From Breznakibacter xylanolyticus (lineage in GTDB: Bacteria > Bacteroidota > Bacteroidia > Bacteroidales > Marinilabiliaceae): a stretch of DNA of 64,000 nt. Each line of letters begins with the position of its first letter. The stretch's first letter is position 1. A program made the translations under genes and the position numbers. A model generated the notes under the pieces. The model worked only from the letters and a program-made list of their open reading frames with translations. It did not search any database and had not been told where the DNA came from. Below, piece after piece: positions 1 through 9,186 of this stretch. The stretch is taken from NCBI RefSeq assembly GCF_003254275.1, contig NZ_QKZK01000008.1, positions 1-64,000 on the forward strand. Reading direction: 5' to 3'.

Positions 1-1
1 A

Positions 2-400
2 GGCAACACCTGTCAAGAATTTCAAAGAACTACTGCCGCAATTTATCAACAGGGACTTGATATAAATAGATGGGGTTGCTGGGGTGGATACTTTGATCCA
101 AGCGAGTTTGTACATTTTCGCAAGCGGATCGTCATAGAAGGCGCTGAAGCGTTGCTGAAAATCTCGATCCAACTCTTCGGCAGGGAGCTGGTGATGGGTG
201 ATGTGTACATCGACACCACAGTTCTGGAAAAGAACGTGACATTCCCCACTGACAGCAAGCTCTATCGAAAAGTCATCGCCCAAAGCCTTATCATCGCCAA
301 GCGTGAAGGCATCTGGCACAAATCAATCCGAATTAGCCAGCTTCGTTGTAAGCTTGGCCTTGGCCTCCTTATTTTCAAATCCTCGTTAACATGGCCTTGA
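2..400 (+). pseudogene. IS5/IS1182-like transposase fragment
   Basis: The reading frame is open from the window edge to a stop at 398-400. It contains a piece resembling the N-terminal part of IS5/IS1182-type transposases: DPSEFVHFRKRI followed about 40 residues later by YIDTTVLEKNVTFPTDSKL, which in this family holds the first catalytic Asp (the D of IDTTV). After KREGIW the similarity ends and the frame runs into unrelated sequence, so the DDE core is incomplete. The true start lies before the window. I read this as a remnant marking mobile DNA next to the toxin-antitoxin genes. The family assignment is from memory of the motif, not from a search. Confidence 0.6.
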
Positions 401-440
401 CCTTGCTATTTAGCCATCACTAATAATCCCCATCTATACT

Positions 441-578
441 ATACCCGAAAGGGTATATTCTAGTTTTTAATCAGCATTATTATACCCGAAAGGGTGCTAT
501 TGTTGCGTGCTTAGAAAAAACATACCCGAAAGGGTGTAATCTAAGATAAAAACACTATATTTACACCTTAAAGGGTAT
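441..578 (+). promoter_or_regulatory. Four-copy palindromic operator array ahead of hipB
   Basis: Four copies of ATACCC-GAAA-GGGTAT or close variants start at 441, 482, 522 and 563. The spacing is therefore 41, 40 and 41 bp, near four helical turns. The last copy (arms ACACC and GGGTAT) ends three bases before the hipB start codon. HipB proteins bind inverted repeats in their own promoter, so these are the likely autoregulatory operators, all on one face of the helix. Confidence 0.75.
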
Positions 579-581
579 AAA

Positions 582-791
582 ATGAAATTAGCACGTTTTG
601 TCAAGGAAAAGCGAAAAGCAGTGAATCTCACACAGCCTGAGCTGGCAGAAAAAGCGGGTGTAGGTTTACGTTTTGTTCGAGAATTAGAACAAGGAAAGCA
701 AAGTTTACGATTGGATAAAGTAAACCAGGTGCTGCGTTTATTTGGCTATGAAGTAGGTGCTGTTCCTGCTAAAAAGGAAAATGAACAATGA
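582..791 (+). CDS. hipB: HipB-like XRE-family antitoxin and repressor
   Basis: This 69-residue helix-turn-helix protein has the classic XRE layout (LTQPELAEKAGVG, then LRFVRELEQGKQSLR) and ends KKENEQ. Length and position ahead of HipA-like genes identify it as HipB-type. It would bind the palindromic array directly upstream and repress the operon, and perhaps bridge the two downstream proteins. Its stop overlaps the next start by 4 bp (788-791), indicating translational coupling. It is close to a minimal HTH domain, so neutralising the kinase may depend more on the following HipS-like protein. Confidence 0.85.
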   Translation: MKLARFVKEKRKAVNLTQPELAEKAGVGLRFVRELEQGKQSLRLDKVNQVLRLFGYEVGAVPAKKENEQ

Positions 792-1120
792 GAAAGGCAA
801 TGATAAAAATGGATACGCAATTGGCAGGATGGCTATCGCAAGACGATAGTGGGTATCATTTTGAATATGACAAAGCGTATCTAAGCCAACCAGAAGCAAG
901 ACCCGTAAGTTTAACGCTGCCATTGCAGGACGCTATTTATACATCGAATGTGTTGTTCCCATTTTTTGATGGATTAATTCCAGAGGGTTGGTTGTTAGAT
1001 ATTGCCGAAAAAAATTGGAAGTTAAATCCGAGAGACCGTATGGGGTTACTGCTAGCCTGCTGCAAAGATTGCATCGGAGCAGTAAGTGTAGAAGCACTAA
1101 AAGCGGAGGATATGCCATGA
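788..1120 (+). CDS. hipS: HipS-like protein (HipA N-terminal subdomain 1)
   Basis: This 110-residue protein corresponds to the N-terminal subdomain that full-length HipA kinases carry (couple_hipA). It shows VSLTLPL and the motif FFDGLIPEGWLLDIAEKNWKL, followed by DRMGLLLACCKDCIGAVSV. It overlaps hipB upstream by 4 bp and the kinase gene downstream by 4 bp (ATGA). In the described HipBST systems the separately encoded HipS, not HipB, neutralises the kinase HipT; I infer the same role here. A recent frameshift in a single hipA is less likely, because both junctions are clean ATGA overlaps. Confidence 0.8.
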   Translation: MRKAMIKMDTQLAGWLSQDDSGYHFEYDKAYLSQPEARPVSLTLPLQDAIYTSNVLFPFFDGLIPEGWLLDIAEKNWKLNPRDRMGLLLACCKDCIGAVSVEALKAEDMP

Positions 1121-2058
1121 ATAGATGTTTATTTTGCTATCAACCATTGACTGAAAAAGAATTGGACTATCATGGCTCTTGCTCAAAAAAGATATTTGGG
1201 CAGCCATCAGCCCCTCTATTGCCATACTCGGAAGCCGATTTAGAGCCTTTAGCAAAAATGGTCATACAAAGTCAAACAGCCGTGACTGGTGTTCAGGCTA
1301 AATTATCCCTTCATATAGCAAGCGGTAACAAAGATGATTCGGCGAAAAGATTTACCATCGTTGGACTATGGGGGGGATATATATTGAAACCACCAACAGA
1401 ATTATATCACCAACTGCCCGAGGTGGAAGATGTAACCATGCATTTAGCCCGTTTAGCTAAAATTAAAACGGCTCCTCATAGCCTCATTCGTTTGGCATCA
1501 GGCAACCTTGCTTACATTACCAAACGAATAGACAGAACGAAAAAAGGGAAGCTTGCAATGGAGGATATGTGCCAGTTAGCCGAGCGACTTACCGAAGATA
1601 AATACCATGGTAGCTATGAGCAGATTGGCAAAGCCATCCAGAAATATTCTGCCACTTCGGGTTTAGACGTTGTCAATTTCTTTGAGTTAGTTTTGTTTTC
1701 TTTCTTAACAGGCAATGCTGATATGCACCTCAAAAACTTTTCCTTATTGGAGCAACCGGGATTGGGTATGGTGCTATCACCAGCTTATGATTTAGTAAAT
1801 ACATCATTGGTCAATCCGGCCGATGATGAAGAGTTAGCATTAAATCTCAATGGGAAAAAAAAGAAACTAAAAAAACAAGATTTTATTGCAGCTATGACCA
1901 CATTGAAAATAAACGAAAAACAGCAACAAAATATTTTCACGAAAATGGTAAATGCGAGAGCAAAGTGGATGGAGCAAATAGACATCAGTTTTTTAAGTGA
2001 TGAATTTAAGAATCAATATAAAACAATAATAAATGAAAGGTTGAGTCGTATTGTCTGA
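1117..2058 (+). CDS. hipT: HipT-like serine/threonine kinase toxin
   Basis: This 313-residue HipA-fold kinase lacks N-terminal subdomain 1. The N-terminus has cysteines at 4, 7 and 22. The Gly-rich loop is TAVTGVQAKLS (about 54-64), where HipA/HipT kinases autophosphorylate. A lysine in YILKPP (about 91), the catalytic GNADMHLKNFSL (Asp202, Asn207) and the metal-binding PAYDL (Asp225) are all present, so the kinase looks active. The start at 1117 gives the 4-bp overlap with the preceding gene; an in-frame extension upstream would lie inside that gene and is rejected. HipA and HipT phosphorylate aminoacyl-tRNA synthetases; the target here is unknown. Confidence 0.85.
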   Translation: MNRCLFCYQPLTEKELDYHGSCSKKIFGQPSAPLLPYSEADLEPLAKMVIQSQTAVTGVQAKLSLHIASGNKDDSAKRFTIVGLWGGYILKPPTELYHQLPEVEDVTMHLARLAKIKTAPHSLIRLASGNLAYITKRIDRTKKGKLAMEDMCQLAERLTEDKYHGSYEQIGKAIQKYSATSGLDVVNFFELVLFSFLTGNADMHLKNFSLLEQPGLGMVLSPAYDLVNTSLVNPADDEELALNLNGKKKKLKKQDFIAAMTTLKINEKQQQNIFTKMVNARAKWMEQIDISFLSDEFKNQYKTIINERLSRIV

Positions 2059-2266
2059 TTCCAGATGAATGAAAATGAGGTGTTAGTTCTGTTCACTTAA
2101 TATTTAAACCGTCTCTGAGAGTTTCTCCAAAACATTCAGAGATCTTTGAAAGGCTTAAGACAAACAGTCGAAAATTTTAAGTATCTATATTTTTATATAT
2201 GATCAAATAATTCTAAATTGAGTTCATGGTTCTTGATTATTTCTAAACATTTAAACATTCCAAGTC

Positions 2267-2695
2267 ATGAACAAACTCATCATTCCTCCCGACCACCAAC
2301 GTGCTTGCCTCAATGTGTTAGAGCATGTGTCGCAAAACATGCCTTTTAAACGCGACGAATTCAAGTTGCTCGACAGTGCCATCCGATGGATGAAAAAGCC
2401 ATCGACTCGTTTCACGTTCCAATTTGGCATTCGCCTGTCGTATGGGGGCGAATCGACTTACATCGATATTGAGTATGACGGATGGTTGTTCACCATGTCG
2501 CAATGCAACGTGGCACGCTACCCCGATTCGGGCAGTGATTGGTACACTGCTTATGAATTTAAGCGTAGTCCTGATTACCAAAATGAACAGGGTGAAGTGT
2601 ACAATTGGGAAAACATGGCCATGAATTTATTGGGGTATTATGGGCAGGATGATGTGTGTGAGACGCTTGAAGTGACCATTAGTAGGGTGGGGTGA
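2267..2695 (+). CDS. Hypothetical protein
   Basis: This 142-residue soluble protein has no signal peptide or membrane segment. It is rich in Tyr and Trp (YDGWLF, DWYTAYEFKR, VYNWENMAMN) with acidic stretches and an alternating pattern suggesting a small mixed alpha/beta domain. I do not recognise the family. It sits alone between the HipBST-like operon and a degraded recombinase, with no close partner, so it may be accessory cargo. The 208 bases before it (2059-2266) are AT-rich and show nothing I can name. Confidence 0.55.
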   Translation: MNKLIIPPDHQRACLNVLEHVSQNMPFKRDEFKLLDSAIRWMKKPSTRFTFQFGIRLSYGGESTYIDIEYDGWLFTMSQCNVARYPDSGSDWYTAYEFKRSPDYQNEQGEVYNWENMAMNLLGYYGQDDVCETLEVTISRVG

Positions 2696-2820
2696 TTTAA
2701 GAATGTTTTCAGCATATGAACTCGAATAACTTTCTGTATATCCGTTGGTTTAACACGTGAATTTCTGCTAATGCCTCATTATATGAAATCTTGTGATGCG
2801 TAAATTTTCCTAATGAAAAT

Positions 2821-3882
2821 TTACAACAACGCTTTGCTCGCCTCATCCAGCACATCATTCTCAAAACTGTCCAGATAAATTTGAGTAGTGCGTTCACTGT
2901 CGTGCCCCATGGCTTCGCTGATCACCGAAGTGGAAATACCGGATCGCTTCAATACCGTTGCGTAAGAGTGACGGGCAACATAAGTGGTAAGTGGTGTCGT
3001 GATGCCTAATTGTTCACCAATGCTTTTCAAGTCTTTATTTGTTTGACCCAAAACTTTGTGTACGAGGTTTTGAATACTCACGGGGGTGTTGTGTCTATGT
3101 TCATCCAGAATGGGAAAGATGTACGAATCCTTATCTCTATAATTGCTATCTCTGTAAAAGGCGAGTATTTCAAGAGCCGGATCTAACAGCAGGATGTTGT
3201 AGTATTTATCGGTTTTCAATCGGGTATAGGTCAGTCGGTTCGCTTTGATGTTATCCCATTTGAGCATTGCTATATCCGAGAAATTTATTCCCCGATTGTA
3301 ATAACTGAATAAAAAGATGTTTTTAGAGCGGTGCAACTGACTGCCCGGTTCACATGCAAAGTTGCGAATCAATTCAATCTCTGCTTTAGAAATAGCTCGT
3401 TTAATGGTCTTTGTGCTTAGATGTGAGATCTTATAGGTGTTGAAAGGATAAATGTCTTTTTTACATGCACCTTCGGCGATAGCTCTATTAAGGACAGCCC
3501 GCAATGTTCGCATGTAAAAAGAAATCCCATTGTCAGTGGTGCCTCTCGATTTAAAATCGGCCTCATATTTCTTTAAAAACGATACAGTAATATCCCTAAA
3601 CGTCAAATCCGTTCGTCCATCTTTTAAAATGAATGTTCGTATGGAATTTTTCAAATCGAAGTAACATTTGGCAGTACCGAGTGAACCTATGCCACAGGGG
3701 CAACGGGGGCGTTGACAATCGGTTGGGCAGGCTTCTACCATGTTTCGGGTGAAAAGCGGGACGGTCTCCCTTTGTCCTCCCGATAACACGCCCATGATGA
3801 AATCACATGGTGGCACCGTTGCCGGCGCGTGGCCCATCCACCAAAGCACCAGGGTCGATGCCTCCGACATTGTGTCGAACAA
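2821..3882 (-). pseudogene. Tyrosine recombinase, N-terminally degraded
   Basis: From residue 75 onward (below about 3660) the frame reads as a Bacteroidota phage-type integrase. A SAM-like core-binding domain (FDLKNSIRTF, LRAVLNRAIAEG) is followed by the catalytic domain with Arg in YYNRGINFSD, VARHSYATVL, GHDSERTTQIYL and the nucleophilic Tyr. A Tyr in place of the first His of HxxR is common in this group. The first 74 residues are Cys/Pro-rich and unlike any integrase, so the usual N-terminal arm-binding domain has been lost or replaced. The catalytic part may fold, but an intact enzyme is doubtful. The 3883-4133 stretch has no recognisable gene. Confidence 0.7.
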
Positions 3883-4070
3883 TCCCCTCCGAACTCATCG
3901 TTGGGGGGGCGTGAGCCGGTGGCAGGGACGTATCGGTTGGCGGTGAGGACACCCTTTCGCGGAATCACATTCGTAAAAGCGCCCCGCACAACCACGATTG
4001 ACAAAACACTACGGTTTGATGACCCGGCTAAAGCATCTTCATCATCACAAGAAAAACAGAGCTTCTATCA

Positions 4071-4105
4071 AAAGAGCCGCCGGAAACACTTCCCGACGGC
4101 TCTTT
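4071..4105 (-). terminator. Terminator hairpin of the LRR-protein family
   Basis: AAAGAGCCGCCGGAAA pairs with TTCCCGACGGCTCTTT. The same hairpin recurs behind the sister genes at 6951 and 9187, and half of it survives at 13187, so gene and terminator were duplicated together. Confidence 0.75.
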
Positions 4106-4133
4106 CAATTATCAGCACAAGCGTGCGAAACCC

Positions 4134-5783
4134 TTATTTTTTAATGAGTTTCAGCACCCGCTCATTCACTTTTACCAGGTAATTGCCTTGCTTGAGGTGA
4201 CCCACAGGCACTTCGCCACCCACATCAACCGTGGTGGTAGTCACCACACGGCCGGTGAGGTCGGTGATGGTGACATCGGCAGGTTGCTCAATGCCCGATA
4301 CCCTAAAGCCATCGGGGGTGGGGTGGAGCGACAGGGGCGCAGCAGGAGGGGTGCTACCAATGTCGGTGAATGTGGTTTTAAGGGCTTTGGTTCCAGATAA
4401 TGCGGGGAAGGTGGCATTGGTCATTTCGCAATATATCTTTTCGTTTGGGATCTTCAAAAAAGTGAATATGCCTTCGTTATTGGTATAATCTTTTTCGTCT
4501 GTCAGGGTGATGCCACTCATGGTTTTCCAGGTATAAGAGGTGTAATAGTCATTGTTGAGGATTAGGCTGCTCAGGTCAATGGGAGTATCGATTTCAAACG
4601 AAGTGGCAATGTTTATTAAATTCTGAGGCGCTTAGCACACATGTGTCATCGGTGGTAAGGTGCCAAAGGTCAAATGATTAAAAGAGCAGTCTAGCCCCTC
4701 GTAGAATCTATTCGGTGCTACATTGAGCGAGGTGAGCTTGTTATGAGAACAATCGAGAGCAGCCAAAGCCACATTGTGGCGTAAATCGAGCGTGGTGAGT
4801 TGATTATAGTGGCACAATAGCCTGAATAAAGCTGTATTATGGGTCACATCCAGCGTGGTGAGCTGATTCGTGCTACATTCTAGTTCTTCTAAAACCGAAT
4901 TATGCAGCACGTCGAGCGTGGTGAGTTGATTATTGTTGCAGACCAACGTTTTCAACCCTGTATTGTATGATATGTTCAGCGTGGTGAGCTGATTAGAGCT
5001 ATAATTTAGCGCTTTCAAAGCGCTCTGATGGCTCACATCGAGCGAGGTGATATTATTATTGCTACAATCAAGTGATGACAATGCCTTCACATGGGTCAAA
5101 TCGAGCGAGGGAATACGATTGCTGCAACAGTTTAACTCTTGCAAAACTGCATTTTGGCTCACATCGAGCGAGGTAATTTTATTATAGCTACAATCAAGTG
5201 ATGACAAAGCCTTCACATGGGTCAAACCGAGCGAGGTAATACGATTGCTGTAACAGTTTAGCTCTTGCAAAACCGCATTATGGCTCACATCAAGCGAAGC
5301 GAGCTGATTCGTGTGACAGATGAGCGTTTCTAAAGCTGTATTCTTTGTGACATCGAGCAAGGTGAGCTGATTCACTTTACAATCAAGGTATGCTAAAGAG
5401 CCATTGTGGCTCACATCAAGCAACGTGAGCTGATTCGAGTAGCAGATTAGAGTTGTCAAATCAGCACTTTTTGTGACATCTAGTGCGGTTAAATTTTGGC
5501 GGCGGCAATTTAAAACACTGATAGCTGACCCATATATTTTTACAATGCGTGATCCTAAAATGGTGCCATCTATATCATTACAACATGTACTAATTGTTTT
5601 AGATACCAACTGACCATCCCCAAAATCTATCTGCACCTCAGTTGGGTCTGATTTGGTGGCCAAACTAAACCAAATGGTTTCCCCCACTTTTTTTGCCGTT
5701 GTCATGGTTATCACCGGTTCGTTGGCTAAGGCTTTTGCATTCAGGCAAATCAATGCCAGCAGCAGGAGTAACGTTTGTTTCAT
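4134..5783 (-). pseudogene. LRR surface protein with T9SS domain, broken by one stop
   Basis: A signal peptide (MKQTLLLLLALICLNAKA) is followed by about twelve 21-residue leucine-rich repeats of the LDVSHNxxLxxLxCxxNQLT type. The frame then meets TAA at 4632-4634, directly after PPMTHVC. Reading on in the same frame gives APQNLINIATSF and a typical type A T9SS sorting domain ending VLKLIKK at 4134. The paralogue at 7015-9072 has MTYFKYAPQRS at this place, so a Tyr codon has become a stop. The truncated product would be exported to the periplasm but lack its outer-membrane sorting signal. A 128-residue frame (4134-4520) covers the cut-off tail. Confidence 0.85.
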
Positions 5784-5826
5784 GCTTGTCGATTAAATTT
5801 TTTGATCATCTGTTTTGTTAAGTGTC

Positions 5827-5859
5827 GGCTAAAGTAGAAAAAAAGTTTATAACGGTTAA
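5827..5859 (-). promoter_or_regulatory. Shared upstream element of LRR gene 1
   Basis: On the minus strand this reads TTTTTTTCTACTTTAGCC preceded by TTAACCG. Near-identical blocks precede the LRR genes at 9115 and 12688. TACTTTAG resembles the Bacteroidota -7 element TAnnTTTG, so this is the probable promoter of the family. Confidence 0.5.
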
Positions 5860-5974
5860 AAGTTAAATACGTTTTAATGATTAAGTTTAACATCGGTTTT
5901 GTAAACATGCATCCGCTTTATGGTGGTTGAAGGCTGTGTACATAGGGGTTGCAGCACATTCAATGAATATAAAG

Positions 5975-6215
5975 ATGACTCATTTCGGTTTTAAATGATG
6001 TCATTTTAAGTTGAAATGACATCGTTTTAAGTTAGAACAACATCACTTTAATGGGAGATGATATCATTTCGGGTTCAAATGATATGGGTTTTAATGGAAA
6101 CCACATCATTTGAATGTCGAATGATATCATTCGGCGTTCAAACGATATCAGTCCGTAACTGTATGATATCATTTGTTGGCCGAATGATGTGGTAACGCAC
6201 TGAAATGATAAAGTT
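5975..6215. repeat. 12-unit 21-bp palindromic array
   Basis: A core of ATGATATCATT or a degenerate form of it starts at 5975, 5995, 6016, 6037, 6058, 6079, 6100, 6121, 6142, 6163, 6184 and 6205. That is eleven steps, ten of exactly 21 bp and one of 20. Several units are near-perfect palindromes (6058, 6121, 6163) and the linkers are unlike one another. The array lies between the divergent LRR pseudogene and the fibronectin-III gene. The period equals two helical turns and also seven codons. Confidence 0.9.
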
Positions 6216-6294
6216 GATGGTTAAAAGCATGCCGTTAAGAAAGAAAAATTGTATCAGCTTAATATTTTATTCACTTAATTAAATCAAATTCCTT

Positions 6295-6921
6295 ATGTCG
6301 AAAGTAAAATTGGAACTCAGCAAAAAAACAGCTGCACAAAAAATTGACCTGGGTAAAACCATTGTCTCCAAAATGACCGGCAATGCCACCTTTGCAACCC
6401 CCAATCCGCCATTGGCTGCCATAACAACGGCCATTACCAACCTGAGCGCAGCAACCGCCGAAGTGGTGGCTGCCCGCAAAACGGTTGAAGTTAAAATGAT
6501 TGCTGCTAAACTTGCTGAAAGTACGCTCGACAGCCTGTTGACACAAGAAGGCAATTATGTCGAAAACATCAGCAATGGCGACGAAGCCAAAATATTGAGT
6601 GCCGGCATGGATGTCCGAAAAGACGCCTCGGCAGCGGTTGCACTGCCCGACAAAGTGGCCTCGGTCAATGCCACCATTGGCGACAGTGCCGGCGAAATTG
6701 ACCTGTCGTGGGACAAAATTGAGGGCGCCAAAAGTTACGTGGTCGAAACTGCCCTCAGCAGCATGGATCCTCTGGAGTGGAAGCACATGGTGGTGTCGAC
6801 CCGCTCAAAAGCCGAGGTAAACACCCTCAAAAGCGGCGTTTCGTACCACTTGCGGGTGGCTGCCGTGGGGTCGGTCGGGCAGGGCCCCTGGAGCGACCCC
6901 GTGGTGAAGGTGGCTCCCTAA
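6295..6921 (+). CDS. Fibronectin type III domain protein
   Basis: This is a 208-residue protein. Residues 1-110 are Ala/Lys-rich and probably helical, with no export signal (MSKVKLELSKKTAAQKIDLG). Residues about 115-208 form a fibronectin type III domain, with GEIDLSWDKIEGAKSYVVET, then VNTLKSGVSYHLRVAAVG and a WSDPV end strand. Similar small proteins are frequent in Bacteroidota, but their job is unknown to me; binding to a partner is a guess. It is the only plus-strand gene in the surface-protein island, follows the 21-bp array and converges on the next LRR gene through a shared hairpin. Confidence 0.7.
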   Translation: MSKVKLELSKKTAAQKIDLGKTIVSKMTGNATFATPNPPLAAITTAITNLSAATAEVVAARKTVEVKMIAAKLAESTLDSLLTQEGNYVENISNGDEAKILSAGMDVRKDASAAVALPDKVASVNATIGDSAGEIDLSWDKIEGAKSYVVETALSSMDPLEWKHMVVSTRSKAEVNTLKSGVSYHLRVAAVGSVGQGPWSDPVVKVAP

Positions 6922-6950
6922 GCAATAATGCTGCCTATACATCAGATAAC

Positions 6951-6990
6951 AAAAGAGCCGCCGGATACATTTCCGGCGGCTCTTTCTTTT
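6951..6990. terminator. Bidirectional terminator
   Basis: AAAAGAGCCGCCGGA, a short loop, then TTCCGGCGGCTCTTT. It lies between the convergent fibronectin-III and LRR genes, has A and T runs on both sides and could serve both strands. Confidence 0.8.
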
Positions 6991-7014
6991 ATCATGCACA
7001 AGCGTGCGAAACCT

Positions 7015-9072
7015 TTACTTTTTAATGAGTTTCAACACCTGTTGGTTCACTTTAACCAGATAGGCTCCTGACTTGAGGGCGTTAACAGCAACATAACCAT
7101 CTATATCCACAATAGAAGTAAGTACCACACGGCCGGTGAAATCGGTGATGGTCACGATAGTTGGTTGCACAATGCCAGACACATTAAAGCCATCCTCACA
7201 AGGGTTGGGATAGATAGACAATGTAGGTGCTAAAGAGGCATCTTCAACAGCATTGGAGATGCCAATGGTGGTTAAAGTGGTTCTAAGCACATTGGAACCC
7301 GACAAATCGGGAAAAGTGGCATTGGTAATCTCGCAATAGACCTTTTGAGATGGGATGGTTATAAATGTGGTAATGCCATCGTTGATGGTATAATCGGTGC
7401 CGGCGGTTAGTGTTGTGCCGCTTTCGGTTTTCCAGGTATAGGTGGTGGTATTATTACCCACAGTGAGCTGGCTGCTTAAGTCAATGGGGGAATTGATAGC
7501 ATATGTAGTTGCAATAGTTATAGATCTCTGAGGGGCATATTTAAAATAAGTCATCGTACTGAGGGGTAAGGTTGAATAGGTGAGGTAATTGTATCTGCAT
7601 AATAAAGATGTCAAAGACGTATTCTTGGTCACATCAAGCGAGGTGAGTTGGTTTAATTCACATTGCAAGGTTGTTAATGCAGTATTACTGGTTATATCGA
7701 GAGAAGTGAGTTTGTTATTGTCGCAGTTCAAAATTTTCAATGCAATGTTCTTGGTCATATCGAGCGTGGTGAGCTGATTTCGGCAACAGTCTAAAGATGT
7801 CAAAGACGTATTCTTCGTTACATCAATGGATGTGAGTTTGTTGTGATCGCAATACAGAGTTGCCAAAGCAATGTTCTGGGTCATATCGAGTATGGTGAGC
7901 TGATTATAACTGCAGTATAAGTTTATCAAAGAGGCATTCATCAATACATCAATGGATGTGAGTATATTATTGTTGCAGTACAAATATGCTAAAGCTGTAT
8001 TTCTGGTCACATCAAGCGAGGGAAGCTGATTGTTGCTGCAGTCTAAAGTTGTCAAAGACGTATTCTTAGTCACATCGAGCGTGGTAAGTTCATTGTTGTT
8101 GCAGTACAAAGATGTCAAAACTGTATTCTGGGTCACATCGAGCGTGGTAAGCAAATTGTTGTTGCAGTACAAAGATTTCAAAGATGTATTCGTAGTCACA
8201 TCAAGCGAGGTGAGCTGGTTAGTATTGCACCACAAACGTATCAAAGCCGTATTTTGAGCTACATCGAGCGTGGAAAGCTGATTATTGTAGCAAGACAATG
8301 TTGTCAAAGCTTTACTCTTGGTCACATCGAGCGATGTGAGCTGATTATCGAAGCAATCCAAACCTTTCAAAGATGTATTCTGAGTCACATCAAGCGTGGT
8401 GAGTTGATTATGGTAACAGTCTAAATATTCCATAGATGTATTCAGTGTCACATCGAGCGTGGTGAGCTGATTATGGTGACAGGACAAAGATTTCAATGCT
8501 GTATTTTGGGTTACATCTAGTGTGGTGAGTTTGTTTGAGTAGCAGTTAAAACTTGTCAATGACGTGTTTTTGGTCAGATCGAGCGTGGTGAGCTGATTTT
8601 CATAGCAAGACAAAGAACGAAGAGTCGTATTCTGAGGCAAGTCGAGCGAGATGAGCTGATTCTCGCTGCAGGACAGTTGTTCCAATGTCATATTCTGGGT
8701 TAGATTGAGTGAGGTGAGCTGATTTTTTTCGCAGTACAAAGTTGTCAAAGTCGTATTATTCGTGACATCTATTTCTGTCAACATTTGAGAACGACAGGAT
8801 AAAACGTTGATTCCAGCCCCATATATTTTCACTGTTTGTGAACCCACAAGTGTGCCATCGATAGTTGTAAAATAAATACCAATTGTTTTATTAACCAGTG
8901 TGCCATCTCCAAAATCAACCTGAACAACAGTATTAGCATTAGTGGCACTCAAAATAAATGAAATGGATTGATTTAAACTTTTAGCCGTTGTCATGGTTAT
9001 AACAGGTTCAACAGTTTCGGCCTTAGTGGTGATGCAAATCAATGCAAATAACAGTAGTAAAGTTTGCTTCAT
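7015..9072 (-). CDS. Leucine-rich-repeat surface protein with T9SS sorting domain
   Basis: This is a 685-residue exported protein. A signal peptide (MKQTLLLLFALICITTKA) is followed by a short beta domain and about 20 tandem 21-residue LRRs (LDVTKNTSLTTLDCSNNQLT type, one Cys each). An Ig-like linker (TYTWKTESGTTL) and a type A T9SS C-terminal domain follow (YPNPCEDGFNVSG, LKSGAYLVKVNQQVLKLIKK). This architecture predicts passage through SecYEG, then T9SS export and attachment to the cell surface. Ligand unknown; such LRR proteins often bind proteins or polysaccharide. It is the intact sister of the broken gene at 4134-5783 and shares its promoter and terminator. Confidence 0.85.
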   Translation of the reverse strand: MKQTLLLLFALICITTKAETVEPVITMTTAKSLNQSISFILSATNANTVVQVDFGDGTLVNKTIGIYFTTIDGTLVGSQTVKIYGAGINVLSCRSQMLTEIDVTNNTTLTTLYCEKNQLTSLNLTQNMTLEQLSCSENQLISLDLPQNTTLRSLSCYENQLTTLDLTKNTSLTSFNCYSNKLTTLDVTQNTALKSLSCHHNQLTTLDVTLNTSMEYLDCYHNQLTTLDVTQNTSLKGLDCFDNQLTSLDVTKSKALTTLSCYNNQLSTLDVAQNTALIRLWCNTNQLTSLDVTTNTSLKSLYCNNNLLTTLDVTQNTVLTSLYCNNNELTTLDVTKNTSLTTLDCSNNQLPSLDVTRNTALAYLYCNNNILTSIDVLMNASLINLYCSYNQLTILDMTQNIALATLYCDHNKLTSIDVTKNTSLTSLDCCRNQLTTLDMTKNIALKILNCDNNKLTSLDITSNTALTTLQCELNQLTSLDVTKNTSLTSLLCRYNYLTYSTLPLSTMTYFKYAPQRSITIATTYAINSPIDLSSQLTVGNNTTTYTWKTESGTTLTAGTDYTINDGITTFITIPSQKVYCEITNATFPDLSGSNVLRTTLTTIGISNAVEDASLAPTLSIYPNPCEDGFNVSGIVQPTIVTITDFTGRVVLTSIVDIDGYVAVNALKSGAYLVKVNQQVLKLIKK

Positions 9073-9114
9073 GTTTCAGTTTTAAATTGGTTGATAGTAT
9101 GCTTAATTTAGATT

Positions 9115-9147
9115 GGCTAAAGTAGAAAAAAACATCACACAGATTAA
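9115..9147 (-). promoter_or_regulatory. Shared upstream element of LRR gene 2
   Basis: The minus strand carries TTTTTTTCTACTTTAGCC, preceded by a TTAATCTGTGTGATG block, matching the elements at 5827 and 12688 base for base over most of its length. It is the likely promoter of the 685-residue LRR gene. Confidence 0.5.
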
Positions 9148-9186
9148 AAGGAAAACACGTTATATATATAAAAAGGGAGAGAAACA

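Noticed and set aside
788-2058. A single hipA gene broken by a frameshift
   Set aside because: Both junctions are 4-bp ATGA overlaps typical of coupled genes, and the split falls at a domain border known from HipBST.
5975-6215. CRISPR array
   Set aside because: The unit is 21 bp in total with degenerate repeats and no long constant repeat or unique spacers; no cas gene is nearby.
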